Positions 40,370 to 50,687 of a stretch of DNA of 64,000 bases are shown piece by piece. The translations under genes and the position numbers were made by a program. This DNA is from Oegoconia quadripuncta (Eukaryota > Arthropoda > Insecta > Lepidoptera > Autostichidae). The notes beneath the pieces were generated by a model. That model did not search any database. It saw only the letters and a program-made list of their open reading frames with translations, and was not told where the DNA came from. Within the stretch, counting starts at the first letter, position 1. Each line of letters begins with the position of its first letter. Location: the NCBI GenBank assembly GCA_949316235.1, contig OX438747.1, positions 25,672,618 through 25,736,617 on the forward strand, read 5' to 3'.

Positions 40370-40653
40370 ATCGGAGGTCGCGGGTTCGATCACCAGCGGG
40401 GTACATGTTTAAGTACTTGGTTTGGTTGGTGGTAGGGCATTTTAAATGTCCGCCTGGCTAGCTACCAACATCTTATTTAAATCTGCCCCCAAGCTGCAAT
40501 GTTAATAGCATTGTTGTGTTCCGGTTGTCATAGATAAGATAGCCAGTCCCCCAAATGTGTAGGGGTTTCCGGGTTAGTACGCTTCCACCTTCAACCTCAT
40601 CTTCACTTAACATCAGGTGTGATGGAGGTCAAGTACCAGTCGTACAAAAAAAA
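40370..40653 (+). mobile_element. SINE C, 5' truncated
   Basis: It starts within the head (TCGGAGGTCGCGGGTTCGAT), and the A box is missing. The body is intact to GTCGTACAAAAAAAAAA. Confidence 0.8.
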
Positions 40654-41168
40654 AAGTTATTGGCATAGGTAGTTTATTTTTTTTCCAAAACCATCATCGA
40701 ATAAAGCCTTGTGGCATTTGATGGTCGCGTTTGTAGCATCTAGGCTACAAATAAACGTGTGGTTTTTTTCACAATTAAATCATTAAATTAAATAAATTTT
40801 AAAAACTTAGAGAGAATATGGGATCCCAATAAATATCGCATGATAGGTTCTCTGGTCGGCGCGTGCGTTGATGATTGTTTCCTTACGGTAAAAAACTCAC
40901 CGGTATAAATCTATGCAAGTAACCTCCTTTATATACAGAATGCGTTTGATAATAAAAGTATAATAACCCAGATTTATACTTTAGTGGTTGTTAGACGTAA
41001 CAACCCAGAAGTAGTTAATCATGCTGATCATCAAGTGTCTATGTTATGTAGGTATCATGTGAGAGTCATCAACTGAACGAGGTAGACGCCTAGTCATTAC
41101 AACATTGCGTAAAACAAGAACTAGAAGCTCCCACTGTTTCGCTATAAATGTAGCTGTTAGAAAGATAT
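40654..41168. other. Unassigned stretch
   Basis: No gene or repeat family is recognised. Confidence 0.35.
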
Positions 41169-41170
41169 TA

Positions 41171-41591
41171 TTAGGTCTTTACCTATGAAATTGGCGTTTT
41201 GTATGAAGAATTTCATTAAGACCGTTTTCTCCATACAAACATTTTTGATTTTTTTTTGGGAACTGCAAATCCAAATTTAGCTAAACTTTGTGTGTATTAT
41301 CGAATAACATTAAGTTAAGTATAGGCAGCGTTAATTTTTAAAAGTAACCGCTTAATAAAAGTTTCAGCGAATCTAAGAAATGATTATGGGAAGCACATGA
41401 AAAGAGCTCTGTTCAAATTTTTTTTATTATGTGATTTAGCCCAGAAATTAAAAAATATTTCATGTGAAACCTTGAAATAATATTCCATTTTCCAAATAAA
41501 AAACAGATTTGGATATAGCTTTGAAAATCGCAGAAATTGGTACATATGATTAACGAAGAAAAAAACTCCAATTTCATAGATAAAGACCCAA
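41171..41591 (+). mobile_element. MITE-T copy 3 (TA target)
   Basis: TTAGGTCTTTACCTATGAAA to TTTCATAGATAAAGACCCAA, flanked by TA at 41169-41170 and 41592-41593. Its 421 bp retain the TTTCAGCGAATCTAAG block. The long open frame on the minus strand is AT-rich and not conserved between copies. Confidence 0.8.
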
Positions 41592-41747
41592 TATAACATA
41601 AAATCCATAAATGTTTGGGTCAATAAAAAATCGTATCTGGTAATTTTATGTACCCAATAAATTAATGTGGCGACGCAACGGCAAGGTAATGTGTTTATCA
41701 GTTTACGTATGTATTTATGTATGTTCTCCACTAAAGACGTATTTCTT

Positions 41748-41795
41748 ACCCGACTGCTCGACGTCAAGGAAGGGTAATGTGTTTATCATTGAAAG
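41748..41795 (+). mobile_element. MITE-P 5' fragment
   Basis: TTACCCGACTGCTCGACGTC then AAGGAAGGGTAATGTGTTTA resembles the left end of MITE-P at 20335. The remainder is absent. Confidence 0.4.
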
Positions 41796-41826
41796 TCACT
41801 TTATAATCCCCATGATATTACCTTTC

Positions 41827-42156
41827 TTTTATGCACAACGGGTTAGCACTTGACCTCAATCACACCTTATGTTAAGTGAAGATGAGGCCGAAGGTGGAAC
41901 CGTACTCACCCGGAAACCCAAATATTTGGGGAACTGGCTATCTTATCTCTGACAACCGGAACACAACAATGCTATTAACATTGCTGTTTGGCGGCAGATT
42001 TAGATAAGATGGTGGTAGCTGGCCAGGCGGACATTTAAAATGCCCTACCACCAACCAAACCGAGTACTAAAATTGTACCCCGCTGGGGATCGAACCCGCG
42101 ACCTCCGATTCATAAACCCTATGTTGTTTACACTGAGCCACGGAGGCAGTTAAAAA
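41827..42156 (-). mobile_element. SINE C, near full length
   Basis: TTTTATGCACAACGGGTTAG to GCCACGGAGGCAGTTAAAA; B box GGTTCGATCCCCAG. The GTGTTGGGGTTT block is shortened. Confidence 0.85.
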
Positions 42157-42365
42157 CCTTTATAAAATGATTAGATTACCTCCCTTAATAAAATGATTAG
42201 ATTGCGTAACTTCCCTTATTCTAATAATGACTAAAGCTTGTAAAATTAAAAATTCATGAAACCCGACTACGTAAAAAACTGAAAAGAAGAAAGAAAAGAT
42301 TTCTGTTAATCAATATTGAATACCTAGTTTTTCTGTGTAGTTTATCAAATCAACCATCAGGTATA

Positions 42366-42632
42366 AATAAAATATCCTTGGACATATACATACAGCGCCA
42401 TCTAGTTCCACACTAAGCAACTAGGCTTGTGTTGTGGACACCAGACGGTTGATACACCAAATACATTCTTTTTTTGTAAATAAATACATATATAAATGAA
42501 AAACATCTATAACTCGGGTACACATGTTCGTATTCATCATACAAACTTATCCCCCTAGCGGGATTCGAACCCGCAACCTTTTGGTATAGTGGTTAGAGTT
42601 GCTAACCACTACACCAAACAGGTCGTCGAATA
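42366..42632 (-). mobile_element. SINE B, full-length copy
   Basis: The reverse strand has CGACGACCTGTTTGGTGTAG (A box), GGTTGCGGGTTCGAATCCCG (B box), GATGTTTTTCATTTATATAT, ACAAGCCTAGTTGCTTAG and AACTAGATGGCGCTGTATGT. It is a reference copy for the family. Confidence 0.85.
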
Positions 42633-42839
42633 TACGCTTATCGGTAATCGGTATCCATAATACATGCTTAGTGCGGAACGAAATGTCTCGGGATTCATGA
42701 TTTGGGAGAATTGAGGCGATCTATTTTTATGTCCCGAGTGTTATGGTCGCTATTTAACTTTAAGCTATTAAAGGCTAATAGGATAGATAACTAAAGATAC
42801 TAAAGATACTAGGGTCAGGACGATTTAATAGAAAAGCGT

Positions 42840-43432
42840 AATGCTCCGTTACTCTTAGGAATACATTTAAAGAAATTAATATATTAACATTAGCATCGCA
42901 ATATATTTACGAAAACTTAATGTATGTAAGAAAAAATATAGAATCTTTTAAGAAAAATAGTGATATACATAATGTTAATACCAGATATAAAAATAAACTT
43001 GCTGTTCATGCCAGCCGTTTACACAAAGTCACTAAGTCATTTAAGGGGCAATGTATACGCTTTTATAATAAGGTTCCAGTGGACATTCAAAATTTACCTT
43101 TAAATAAATTCAAAACAATCATAAAACAGACATTATTTACCAAAGGCTATTATAAAATTTCTGACTATCTGGATGATAAGCAAGCATGGACATAGACCGC
43201 TCGGCGATATTCAGCCTAATTATAGAATATAATATAATTGTAACCCAAACTTATATAAAAGAGCAACCCTTGAGTTTCTTGCTCGTTCTTCTCTGGGGAG
43301 TCTGCTTTGCGAATGAGCAATAATGTCAATAATTTTAATATTAAGATAAAAAATGTGACGTTTTCAAGTGATTATCTTTATCCTACGAAATAAATATTTT
43401 TTGACTTTGACTTTGACTTTACTGATGGAACA
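42840..43432 (+). mobile_element. LINE 3' end (SDYLDD family), best copy
   Basis: The frame ending at 43195 encodes FKEINILTLASQYIYENLMY, NVNTRYKNKLAVHASRLHKV, TKSFKGQCIRFYNKVPVDIQ and KGYYKISDYLDDKQAWT before the stop. The 3' UTR has GAGTTTCTTGCTCGTTCTTC and ends in (TTTGAC)n at 43410-43432. It is the C-terminal part of a Jockey/CR1-like reverse transcriptase; 5' truncated with no catalytic region. The coding part here is undamaged, so it is probably the youngest of this family in the window. Confidence 0.85.
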
Positions 43433-43496
43433 CGAGATTTTCTCGAACATTTGAGGATTAAGTTAAGACTACTTTCTTTTTTTTTTAATAGTTTTG

Positions 43497-43736
43497 CACA
43501 TACACACAGCGCCATCTAGGTCCACAGTAAGAATCTAGGCTTGTGTTATGGATACCAGATGGTTGATAAACTACACAAAAACATTTTTTTTTGTAAATAA
43601 ATACATATATAAATGAAAAACATCCATAACATCATGTCTGTATTCATCATACAAACATATGCCCTAGCGGGAGCCGAACCCGCGACCTCTTGGTAAAGCA
43701 GTCAGTTTCTAACCACTTCACCAAACAGGTCGTCTT
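43497..43736 (-). mobile_element. SINE B copy
   Basis: Reverse strand GACGACCTGTTTGGTGAAGT, GGTCGCGGGTTCGGCTCCCG (mutated B box) and CTAGATGGCGCTGTGTGTAT. Confidence 0.8.
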
Positions 43737-44250
43737 AATTACTTACACACAACTCATAAGATTCAATTATGATCGTAGAACCTGAGATGCTACAAGGGTG
43801 AAAGTACTGCATGGCCCTCACGTCAACGTCGGTAAAGGTCACCAGAATACTAAGTTATTTGCATCTCCTTTAACAGTAGCTATATGAACGAATCCAACGC
43901 GAAGGCCCAATCTTAATTCCATTCACGTGTCCGCGCAATTCCGACGATTTCCTCTAGCTTATTTTCATTGCACCCAGGTAAACGTATTACTTTTAATAGC
44001 TTTCGGGGAAAAGCTCCTCGAACTTTACGCATAAAATGTTTATCATCGCTCTAGATCGCAGCAAGTCCGGCTATTTCTGTGGACGACTCGTGGAATGCGA
44101 ACTATTCGCAGGTTAGTATATAATCCATTCGATTACAGAGAAAGAATAAAGAATATTTTTAAGGATGACTAAGCTTGCTTTTTCGCAGTCATGCGGACGT
44201 GTGGAGATCTTCAATGTTGAAAATTGCAGCAAAATGATAAGCTAGGAAAT
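43737..44250. other. Unassigned stretch
   Basis: Moderate GC content, no recognised family and no convincing frame. It may be unique host DNA. Confidence 0.35.
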
Positions 44251-44517
44251 GCATCCTAGGGCCCGATTCTTGAGCACTCGATATTTCATCATCTCATCGA
44301 TAGTCATTGGTACATACCTCTTCTCTCTTTATATTCACTAGCACCTACTATCACTCATCAATCACTATTTCAAGAGTCTGAAAATTGTTATTTACATAAT
44401 ACTTACTGTTTCCTCTGGTTTAGGTTCCAAATTGCTCTGCTCCTTAGGGGATAGCTGAAAATCAGTGTTTTGCTCAATGAGCAATCTAATAGTGATTAGT
44501 GATACCTAATGTAAGTA
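44251..44517. other. Possible MITE or LINE 3' UTR fragments
   Basis: The GGGCCCGATTCTTGAGCACT block at 44263 resembles the end of MITE families with a GGGCCCGATTCT terminus, but no opposite end was found. TAGCTGAAAATCAGTGTTTT at 44451 also occurs at 57847. Confidence 0.3.
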
Positions 44518-44632
44518 ATTAGTGATTACCTGAATGACAAACACGCTTGGTATACTTCGACCAGCTCCCCAAAATTATAAAATTGTTTTAATTATATATT
44601 TTATTTAAAAAAAAGAAAAACAATGATCCTAT
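44518..44632 (+). mobile_element. LINE C-terminal fragment, 4108-family
   Basis: TAGTGATTACCTGAATGACA then AACACGCTTGGTATACTTCG and the AAAATTATAAAATTGT stop region match 4315-4430. It encodes SDYLNDKHAWYTS. Confidence 0.65.
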
Positions 44633-44867
44633 GTATCCTATAACCTATAACCTATGTATCTATACCAATAACATATCGATGTCTATGACGCTCCGCCGGC
44701 GAGCGACTCGGACATAGATATCACACATAACAATAAAAACATATTCCACAATGTGTACCTAAATAAGGTGTTAGGTATCTAAAATATAGACCATCATGGA
44801 CCCTGTTAGGTACAGCTCATTTAAAGAGAGGAGGACTTATAGAAGAACAAAGTTAACACATTTACAA

Positions 44868-45191
44868 TAACCACCTCCGTGGCTCAATGTAAACAACATT
44901 GGGCTTACGATTCGGAGGTCGCGAGTTCGATCCCCAGCGGAGTACATAAGTAGTACTCGGTTTGGTTGGTGGTAGGGCATTTTAAATGTCCGCCTGGCTG
45001 GCTACCACCATCTTATCAAAATCTGCCGCGAAACAGCAATGTTAATAGCATTGCTGTGTTCCGGTTGTCAGAGATAAGATAGCCAGTCCCCCAAATAAGA
45101 TGGGGGTCAGCACGCTACCACCTTCGGCCTCATCTTCACTTAATATCTGGTGTGATTGAGGTAAAGTGGTAGCCCGCTGTGTATAAAAAAA
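44868..45191 (+). mobile_element. SINE C, full-length copy
   Basis: ACCACCTCCGTGGCTCAATG, GAGTTCGATCCCCAGCGGAG, the full body and GCTGTGTATAAAAAAAAA. The GGGGTTTCCGGGTC block is partly deleted. Confidence 0.85.
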
Positions 45192-45299
45192 AAATAATTA
45201 ACCAACTAAATGTAACCTAAGTACAGTATCCGGCGGTAAATATTGCACATCGGCAATCATTCGCATTTTCGAATACAAACGATTATTTGATGTTAGTTT

Positions 45300-45412
45300 A
45301 TCATAATTTGAATTTAGAACTAAGTTCAGAGTTCAGAACATGTATAAGCTAAATGTATGTGTGTGTGTGACTGTGGAAACCAATAAATCTATCTATCTAT
45401 CTATCTAAGTAC
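45300..45412 (+). mobile_element. Probable LINE 3' end with (ATCT)n tail
   Basis: GTGTGTGACTGTGGAAACCA then ATAAATCTATCTATCTATCT is like the end at 58015-58075 (GTGTGACTGGAGTAACAAAT, TATCTATATATCTATC). Confidence 0.45.
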
Positions 45413-45594
45413 TTTATTGTGGATTTGATTCCCACGTGAGCCATATAGAGCTGTAAAACTATTTTCTTTTTTAAAATAACACATAAAACTTACTAATAAA
45501 TCAAATAAGTAAGTGTCAATATGATTTATTTTTAATTTTAATCAATTTTCCTGCATGCAGTTTATATAAAAAGAGAATTTACACACTTTAATAG

Positions 45595-45735
45595 AACTAC
45601 GGGTAAACGAAGTTGCCCTTAGCACTACCGATTGGACTACGGGCAATTTGATTTGCCCGTGGTCCGATTGATAGAACCACAGGCAAAAACAATTGCCCTA
45701 GGATCGACCAGTAGAACTCTGAGATCGGACCACGG
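45595..45735. repeat. Inverted-repeat cluster of GGGCAA/TTGCCC motifs
   Basis: GGACTACGGGCAA (45634-45646) pairs with TTGCCCGTGGTCC (45653-45665) with one mismatch. Further TTGCCC and GGGCAA and CCGATTG/GATCGGAC motifs surround it. It could be a decayed foldback element or a regulatory palindrome. Confidence 0.45.
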
Positions 45736-46189
45736 ACAATAAACGTAAAATCGTTAGTTGCTATCCCAACTTTTGCTTTAGAGCTCTTCTATTGAATATT
45801 AATGTTATTATATTATTACCTATATTGGAGACTAATTAAAGAAAATATAAAAAAAATATGGCCATTATTTAACCCGCTAACGCCGAGCTAACAAATGTTC
45901 CACTAGTAGGCGCTAGTCATAGAATTAAATTATTTTATTATTATTATTATTCATATAAAGGCTTATTATCATTATTTTATATATTAATAAATATTTATTT
46001 AGTACACTTATATATTTACATTTATATTTTGTTGCTATTTTATAGATGTTATGTTTAAGTAGGTATACTTGTCTATTGATCTATGTATGTATGTGCATGT
46101 AAATATATGAAATTTATTCACGTAGTTTGTATCTGCATCCCTATTTAATACCGCACAACCTAACTATTTCAAATGTACTGTCCTTATAC

Positions 46190-46302
46190 CCAAAGGTTGC
46201 CTGGAAGAGATTTTAGTGATAAGGTCGCCAAATTGTACATTCGATTCTTACCACTTTTCTGAAACTGTATTTTCTTTTCTGTTGTGCAATAAAGTGTATT
46301 AA
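46190..46302 (+). mobile_element. LINE 3' UTR end
   Basis: CCCAAAGGTTGCCTGGAAGA, AGTGATAAGGTCGCCAAATT and CTGTTGTGCAATAAAGTGTA. Same family as 27985 and 29022. Confidence 0.65.
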
Positions 46303-46557
46303 CATGGCATTCAAATAGTTCTTAGTCATTTGAAATCTCACCGCTGAATCAGACGAGTTGTCCAAGTAAGCTTTATCGAATTGACGCCGTAATGTAGGAC
46401 TAAATCTAGATAGAGATGACACAAACAAAAATCGTCGTAATTCTGGCCGTGGGCTGTATGGAAATAATGCACGCGCTATGCCTCGTGAGGTGACCACGTG
46501 AGTTGCACGACCACTCCGCTGCGCTGCAGTGACATTTGAACCACCTCGCGGTCGCAA
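46303..46557 (-). CDS. Unassigned open frame, doubtful
   Basis: The minus-strand frame (to 46557) includes SRGIARALFPYSPRPELRRF then LFVSSLSRFSPTLRRQF, with coding-like GC content. Its 3' end runs on into the LINE 3' UTR, so the original frame probably ended differently. No family is recognised; it may be a transposon or host-exon remnant. Confidence 0.2.
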
Positions 46558-46784
46558 ACCGGTCGGTCTGCATATTGTTTATGTATAATAAGGCCCTACA
46601 AAGTTATCTCATTCTAATTTAAGGTCTAACTATTAAACTTTGTTATTACCGTTAGGTTATAGGTTGATATGTTATCCTGCTATAAATTAATGTATTTGGA
46701 GTATGTGGATAGAAGATTCAATGCAAGGTAGCAAACTGAACTTCGAAATACAAACGTGCGTAGGTCTGTGGTTCGAAAGATCGT

Positions 46785-47060
46785 AATAAATAGATAAATA
46801 TCCTTAGATATACACACAGCGCCATCTAGTTCCACAGTAAGCAACTATAGGCTTGTGTTGTGGATACCAAATGGTTGATATACTACATAAATACATTTTT
46901 TTTTGTAAATAAATACTTCTTATAAATGGAAACATCCATAACTCGGGTACACATGTCCGTATTCATCACACAAACATATGCCTCTAGCGGGATTCGAACC
47001 CGCACCCATTTGGTATTGTGGTCATGGTCAGAGTTTCTAACCACTACACCAAATGGGTAA
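46785..47060 (-). mobile_element. SINE B copy
   Basis: Reverse strand TTTGGTGTAGTGGTTAGAAA, GGTGCGGGTTCGAATCCCGC and CTAGATGGCGCTGTGTGTAT. A short GACCATGACCA duplication lies between the A and B boxes. Confidence 0.8.
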
Positions 47061-47159
47061 TATAACAACAACATTTCTCTTTTAAGGCAGCTTTTTGGTG
47101 TATTTCGATTGTTTTTTTTTTATATTTAACATTTAACTATGACACAACCTGATAGAGAA

Positions 47160-47530
47160 AGATTTGAAGAATTTGAAATGTGGTGTTGGCGAAGAATGGA
47201 GGGAATAAGCTGGATGGAAAGAAAGAGCAATGAGGAGGTCTTGCAGATGCTTAATGAGAAAAGAGTGTTTTTGAAGATCATTGAAAACAGAAGGGGATAG
47301 ATGTTGGGTCATCTGATACAACACGACACTTTATCAAGACCATCATTGAAGGAAAAGTGGAGGGGAGGGAAAAGAGAGGAAGGCCTAGAAGAACATACAT
47401 AGTACAAGTAAAATAAAGAGTAAATGCCGTGTCGTATCAGGAAGTCTAAGAAAAGGCGGAATGTAGAGAAGTGTGGAAAGGACTCCACCGACAAGAAAAT
47501 TAATTTGCTTATGAAGCTCTTAAATTGAAG
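47160..47530 (+). pseudogene. RTE-like LINE reverse transcriptase C-terminus
   Basis: The frame reads RFEEFEMWCWRRMEGISWME then NEEVLQMLNEKRVFLKIIEN, an in-frame stop, MLGHLIQH, and after a frameshift FIKTIIEGKVEG..RGRPRRTYI to a stop at 47416. The E-M-W-C-W-R-R-M and G-K-R-x-R-G-R-P-R motifs are typical of the C-terminal end of RTE-type endonuclease-reverse transcriptases. It is dead by a stop, a frameshift and truncation. GTGGAAAGGACTCCACCGAC at 47470 is repeated in inverse at 48125. Confidence 0.75.
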
Positions 47531-47899
47531 ATAGAGATGAAGATTTAACTCGGGGATGGGTAAAATCCATTGGTGGAAATTAACACAGTTCGTTTGATCT
47601 ATCTCTGTGATATAATCATTTGTTTTCTCGGGGGTTTTCTAAGTGTTCCATTTATTAAGGAGGTTTTGCGTTATATTAGTTAGTAAGTAAGCATTTATAA
47701 TTAGTAATTTAGCTACATTGTATTCATTAGTGAGATAGTACAATTCCAGACTTATTTAATTATACTATAAGTACACAAAGAATTTTGTTCATATTTACAA
47801 AAAGGAATTAGTAAATACACGTTTACAAATTGAAAAATAATAAATATATGGAACATACGTTTACATATAACAAATTTGTCCCAGATCTTGCTAAACCGG

Positions 47900-48148
47900 A
47901 AGTGCCTAAGAGGCTAAGTGCGTTTCCTCTTTAGACAGCCAGACTTAGCCTCTGAGCAAAATAGAAGCCAGCCTTCTCATCATTTGAAACTTCGATCAGA
48001 CGCTCAGATATCTCTCGAAAAAGACAATGAGCACCTGGCCCCCACGGCCTCAAGGGTTTCCACCCCAAAACGGAGCAAAAATCAACATGTAGGGAGGTAT
48101 CTCTATCTTATATTTAAGAGGCTCTTGTCGGTGGAGTCCTTTCCAACA
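47900..48148 (-). pseudogene. Transposon-derived fragment with RGNA peptide, second copy
   Basis: The minus strand encodes ERLIEVSNDEKAGFYFAQRL then SLAV, stop, RGNALSLLGTSGL. The aligned copy is at 25665-25935. The left neighbour CTTGTCGGTGGAGTCCTTTC (48125) is an inverted match to the RTE-like tail at 47470. Confidence 0.5.
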
Positions 48149-48596
48149 TAAAGGCAAGTAGATAAATGTAATTCTAGGTTGTTACAGATTTGTTTGCAAC
48201 TAAGTCAAAGCATTTATAACGGCGAAATGTCACAGGAAGATCCTATTTTATGTTAGCGTCAAAGGTAAGCGAATGAAGGAACAAAATATGAGACTGATAA
48301 CTTGTCGTGAATTATAAAATATGTTAGAATTTGTAATAAAAAATAATAAACCTCGTTAGGCAAATTCAACTTGAACGAAATAACAAGACAAACAATTTTC
48401 TTAGGATTGAAACGGCGCTCGTAGCGAGGATGAAAGGGGCTAACGAGGGCTGAATCAAAGGGAACTGTCCACATGAGTGAGTCGTAGCGGTAGACACCCC
48501 AACTAAGTATATTGGGGCCTCGTCTTGATGTCGATCTATCATTTGATTCACTGTCAGAAACGTTCTTTCTTTCCTACTTTTTTACACTTAAATTCT

Positions 48597-48892
48597 TTCT
48601 TTATACTTGACCTCAACCACATCTGATGTTAAGTGAAGATGAGGTCGCAGGTGGAAGCGTACTGAGCCGGAAACCCCAACATATTTGCGGGCCTGGCTAT
48701 GTTATTTCTGACAACCGGAACACAACAATGCTATTAACATTGCTGCTTGGTGGCAGATTTAGATAAAATGGTGGTAGCCAGCTAGGCGGACATTTAAAAT
48801 GTTCTACCACCAACCAAACCGAATACTTAAACATATACCCCATGTACATGTAACCCAATGTTGTTTACATTAAGCCACGGAGGCGGTTAAAA
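48597..48892 (-). mobile_element. SINE C, head partly deleted
   Basis: ACTTGACCTCAACCACATCT to TTAAGCCACGGAGGCGGTTA. The B-box region is deleted between CATATACCCC and ATGTACATGTAACCC. Confidence 0.75.
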
Positions 48893-49253
48893 TTAAGTAT
48901 GTGGTCCAAGGTAGCAATAGAGTCACGTAGGGCATCATCAACCTTCAGTAGGGGCCGTGCAGTTATACCACTGTTGAGCCAAGCTTATAGGAGTTACGGG
49001 AAACTTAGAGTGTCCACTCACTATACAATTTTAAAATCAATCTATAGAGTCAAGTAAAGTCGATGATGACCGTACTCCATTTAGGAACTGAGAGGAAAAC
49101 GTCAATACACACCTGGTAACACCTACGACTGGTGATCGGTCAAAATCGGCGACCTTCGTACAAGCTCGCCAGGAGATCGACGTTTGGATTCGGGACGCCA
49201 CTTTTTTGCTCCAGCTGCGGTAGTGTTCGCATATAGTTGAATAGTGTTCCAAG
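48893..49253. other. Unassigned stretch
   Basis: No gene or repeat family is recognised. Confidence 0.35.
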
Positions 49254-49255
49254 TA

Positions 49256-49678
49256 TTAGGTCCTTACCTATGAAATTGGCGTTTTGTATGAAGAATTTCA
49301 TTAAGACTGTTTTCTCCATACAAACATTTTTGATTTTTTTTTGGGAACGGCAAATCCAAATTTAGCTAAACTTTGTGTGTATTATCGGATAACATTAAGT
49401 TAAGTATAGGCAGCGTTAATTTTTAAAAGTAACCGCTTTATAAAAGATTCAGCGAATCTAAGAAATAATTATGGAAAGCACATGAACGGAGCTCTGTTCA
49501 ATTTTTTTTAATTATGTGATTTAGCCCAGAAATTAAAAAATCATTTCATGTGAAACCTTGAAATAATATTCCATTTTCCAAATAAAAAACTAATTTGGTA
49601 ATGGCTTTGAAAATCGCAGGATTTGGTACATATGATTAACGGAGAAAAAAAACTCCAATTTAATAGATAAAGACCCAA
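49256..49678 (+). mobile_element. MITE-T copy 4 (TA target)
   Basis: TTAGGTCCTTACCTATGAAA to TTTAATAGATAAAGACCCAA, flanked by TA at 49254-49255 and 49679-49680. 423 bp, very similar to the copy at 41171. Confidence 0.8.
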
Positions 49679-49959
49679 TATTTAATAAATTTCCAACCAT
49701 ACATTCTAGTATTTCGTTTCTGAGTAAAATCTCCTAACAGCACATTTCAATTAATTAAGGTCGATCGATTAAGCATACATTGCTGCAGAACTTCTATTAT
49801 CTATAAATCCCTACAGACGGTTAGTAGAAATGGTTGCTGAATTAAGCTCTGAAATTAGGGTAGTATGTTAACTCTGAACTAGACTAATTAAATAAATAAA
49901 TAGGTGAGTAAATAAAATAACTATAAATTCAAAATTTTAATAAAACTCTATAGTAGCAT

Positions 49960-50078
49960 CCAAATACATTGTCAAAATAGATTTTCCATCAAACATGGCT
50001 AACCTGTTATTCAGTCTTTTATATAAAAACCGCAAATCGGACTACGCATTACTGAGATACATCAAGACAAAACATTTT
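49960..50078 (+). repeat. Dispersed repeat (ACTACGCATTACTGAGATAC type)
   Basis: TTTTCCATCAAACATGGCTA, CAAATCGGACTACGCATTAC and TGAGATACATCAAGAC. Copies with the same order of blocks lie at 61840 and 62396. Confidence 0.55.
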
Positions 50079-50080
50079 TT

Positions 50081-50260
50081 TATGCATAATGGGTCAGCAC
50101 TTGACCTCAATCACACCTGTATATATCGCTGTCAAACACATAACAATCTTTGTTTTTCTTAATAATAATGAGGGTTAAAAATATTTGCATCTCCGTAGCT
50201 CATTATAAACAACATAAGGTTCACAAAACGGAGGTAGCGGGTTCGGTTCTTGGATGGTGG
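50081..50260. mobile_element. Two SINE C pieces in opposite orientation
   Basis: 50081-50122 is a minus-strand tail piece (TTTTTTTATGCATAATGGGT). 50184-50260 is a plus-strand head (CATCTCCGTAGCTCATTATA, GCGGGTTCGGTTCTTGGATG). Confidence 0.6.
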
Positions 50261-50272
50261 TTGGGCATTTTT

Positions 50273-50648
50273 GCCCGACTGCCCAAGAAAGGAGGGTAAA
50301 ATGCGGAGTCTCCCCACAGACAATGGATCACGTATTGTCTTGCCCCGCGTGTCCTGACAGCTGCACCTTTGACGACCTCCTTAACGCCACAGACAGTGCT
50401 GTTAGAGTGGCTAAGATTTGCTCCAATAAAATTTGAAACTTGCCTCGACACGAAAAGAAGAAGAAAGGAAGATAATGTTTTTCTAGTGTATGTATGTAAG
50501 TATGTCCGTTCCTTTGGCGCACCCTGTAGCCTAAACGGCTTGACCGATTTTGAAGTGAGTGATGTCGTTAGATTAGTCTTGATACCTGGTACATTCAATG
50601 TTAAAAATTCCAACATGGCGTCCGTTAAATACAAAATATGCTGTCGGG
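50273..50648 (+). mobile_element. MITE-P, second copy, split by a LINE tail
   Basis: GCCCGACTGCCCAAGAAAGG at the left and ATGCTGTCGGGT at the right, with TTTTTCTAGTGTATGTATGT between. The LINE insert is 50300-50460, bounded by AAGAAAGGAGGGTAA and AAGAAAGGAAGATAA. Apart from the insert it aligns to 20335-20971 and provides the empty site for MITE-T copy 1. Confidence 0.65.
50300..50460 (+). mobile_element. LINE tail with C-terminal zinc-binding motif, nested
   Basis: The frame 50293-50436 reads SPQTMDHVLSCPACPDSCTF then DDLLNATDSAVRVAK and a stop. The H..C..C..C pattern is a C-terminal zinc-binding motif of a LINE ORF2. The tail is GAAACTTGCCTCGACACGAA then AAGAAGAAG. A 15-bp duplication with two mismatches flanks it. 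A tail-only copy lies at 58640. Confidence 0.7.
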
Positions 50649-50687
50649 TTTTTTTGGTTTTTAAATACTTAAACAGTTATTAAATAA

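Noticed and set aside
41384..41767. 127-codon minus-strand frame as a gene
   Set aside because: It overlaps MITE-T copy 3, is rich in Phe, Tyr and Lys from AT-rich DNA, and is not preserved in the other copies.
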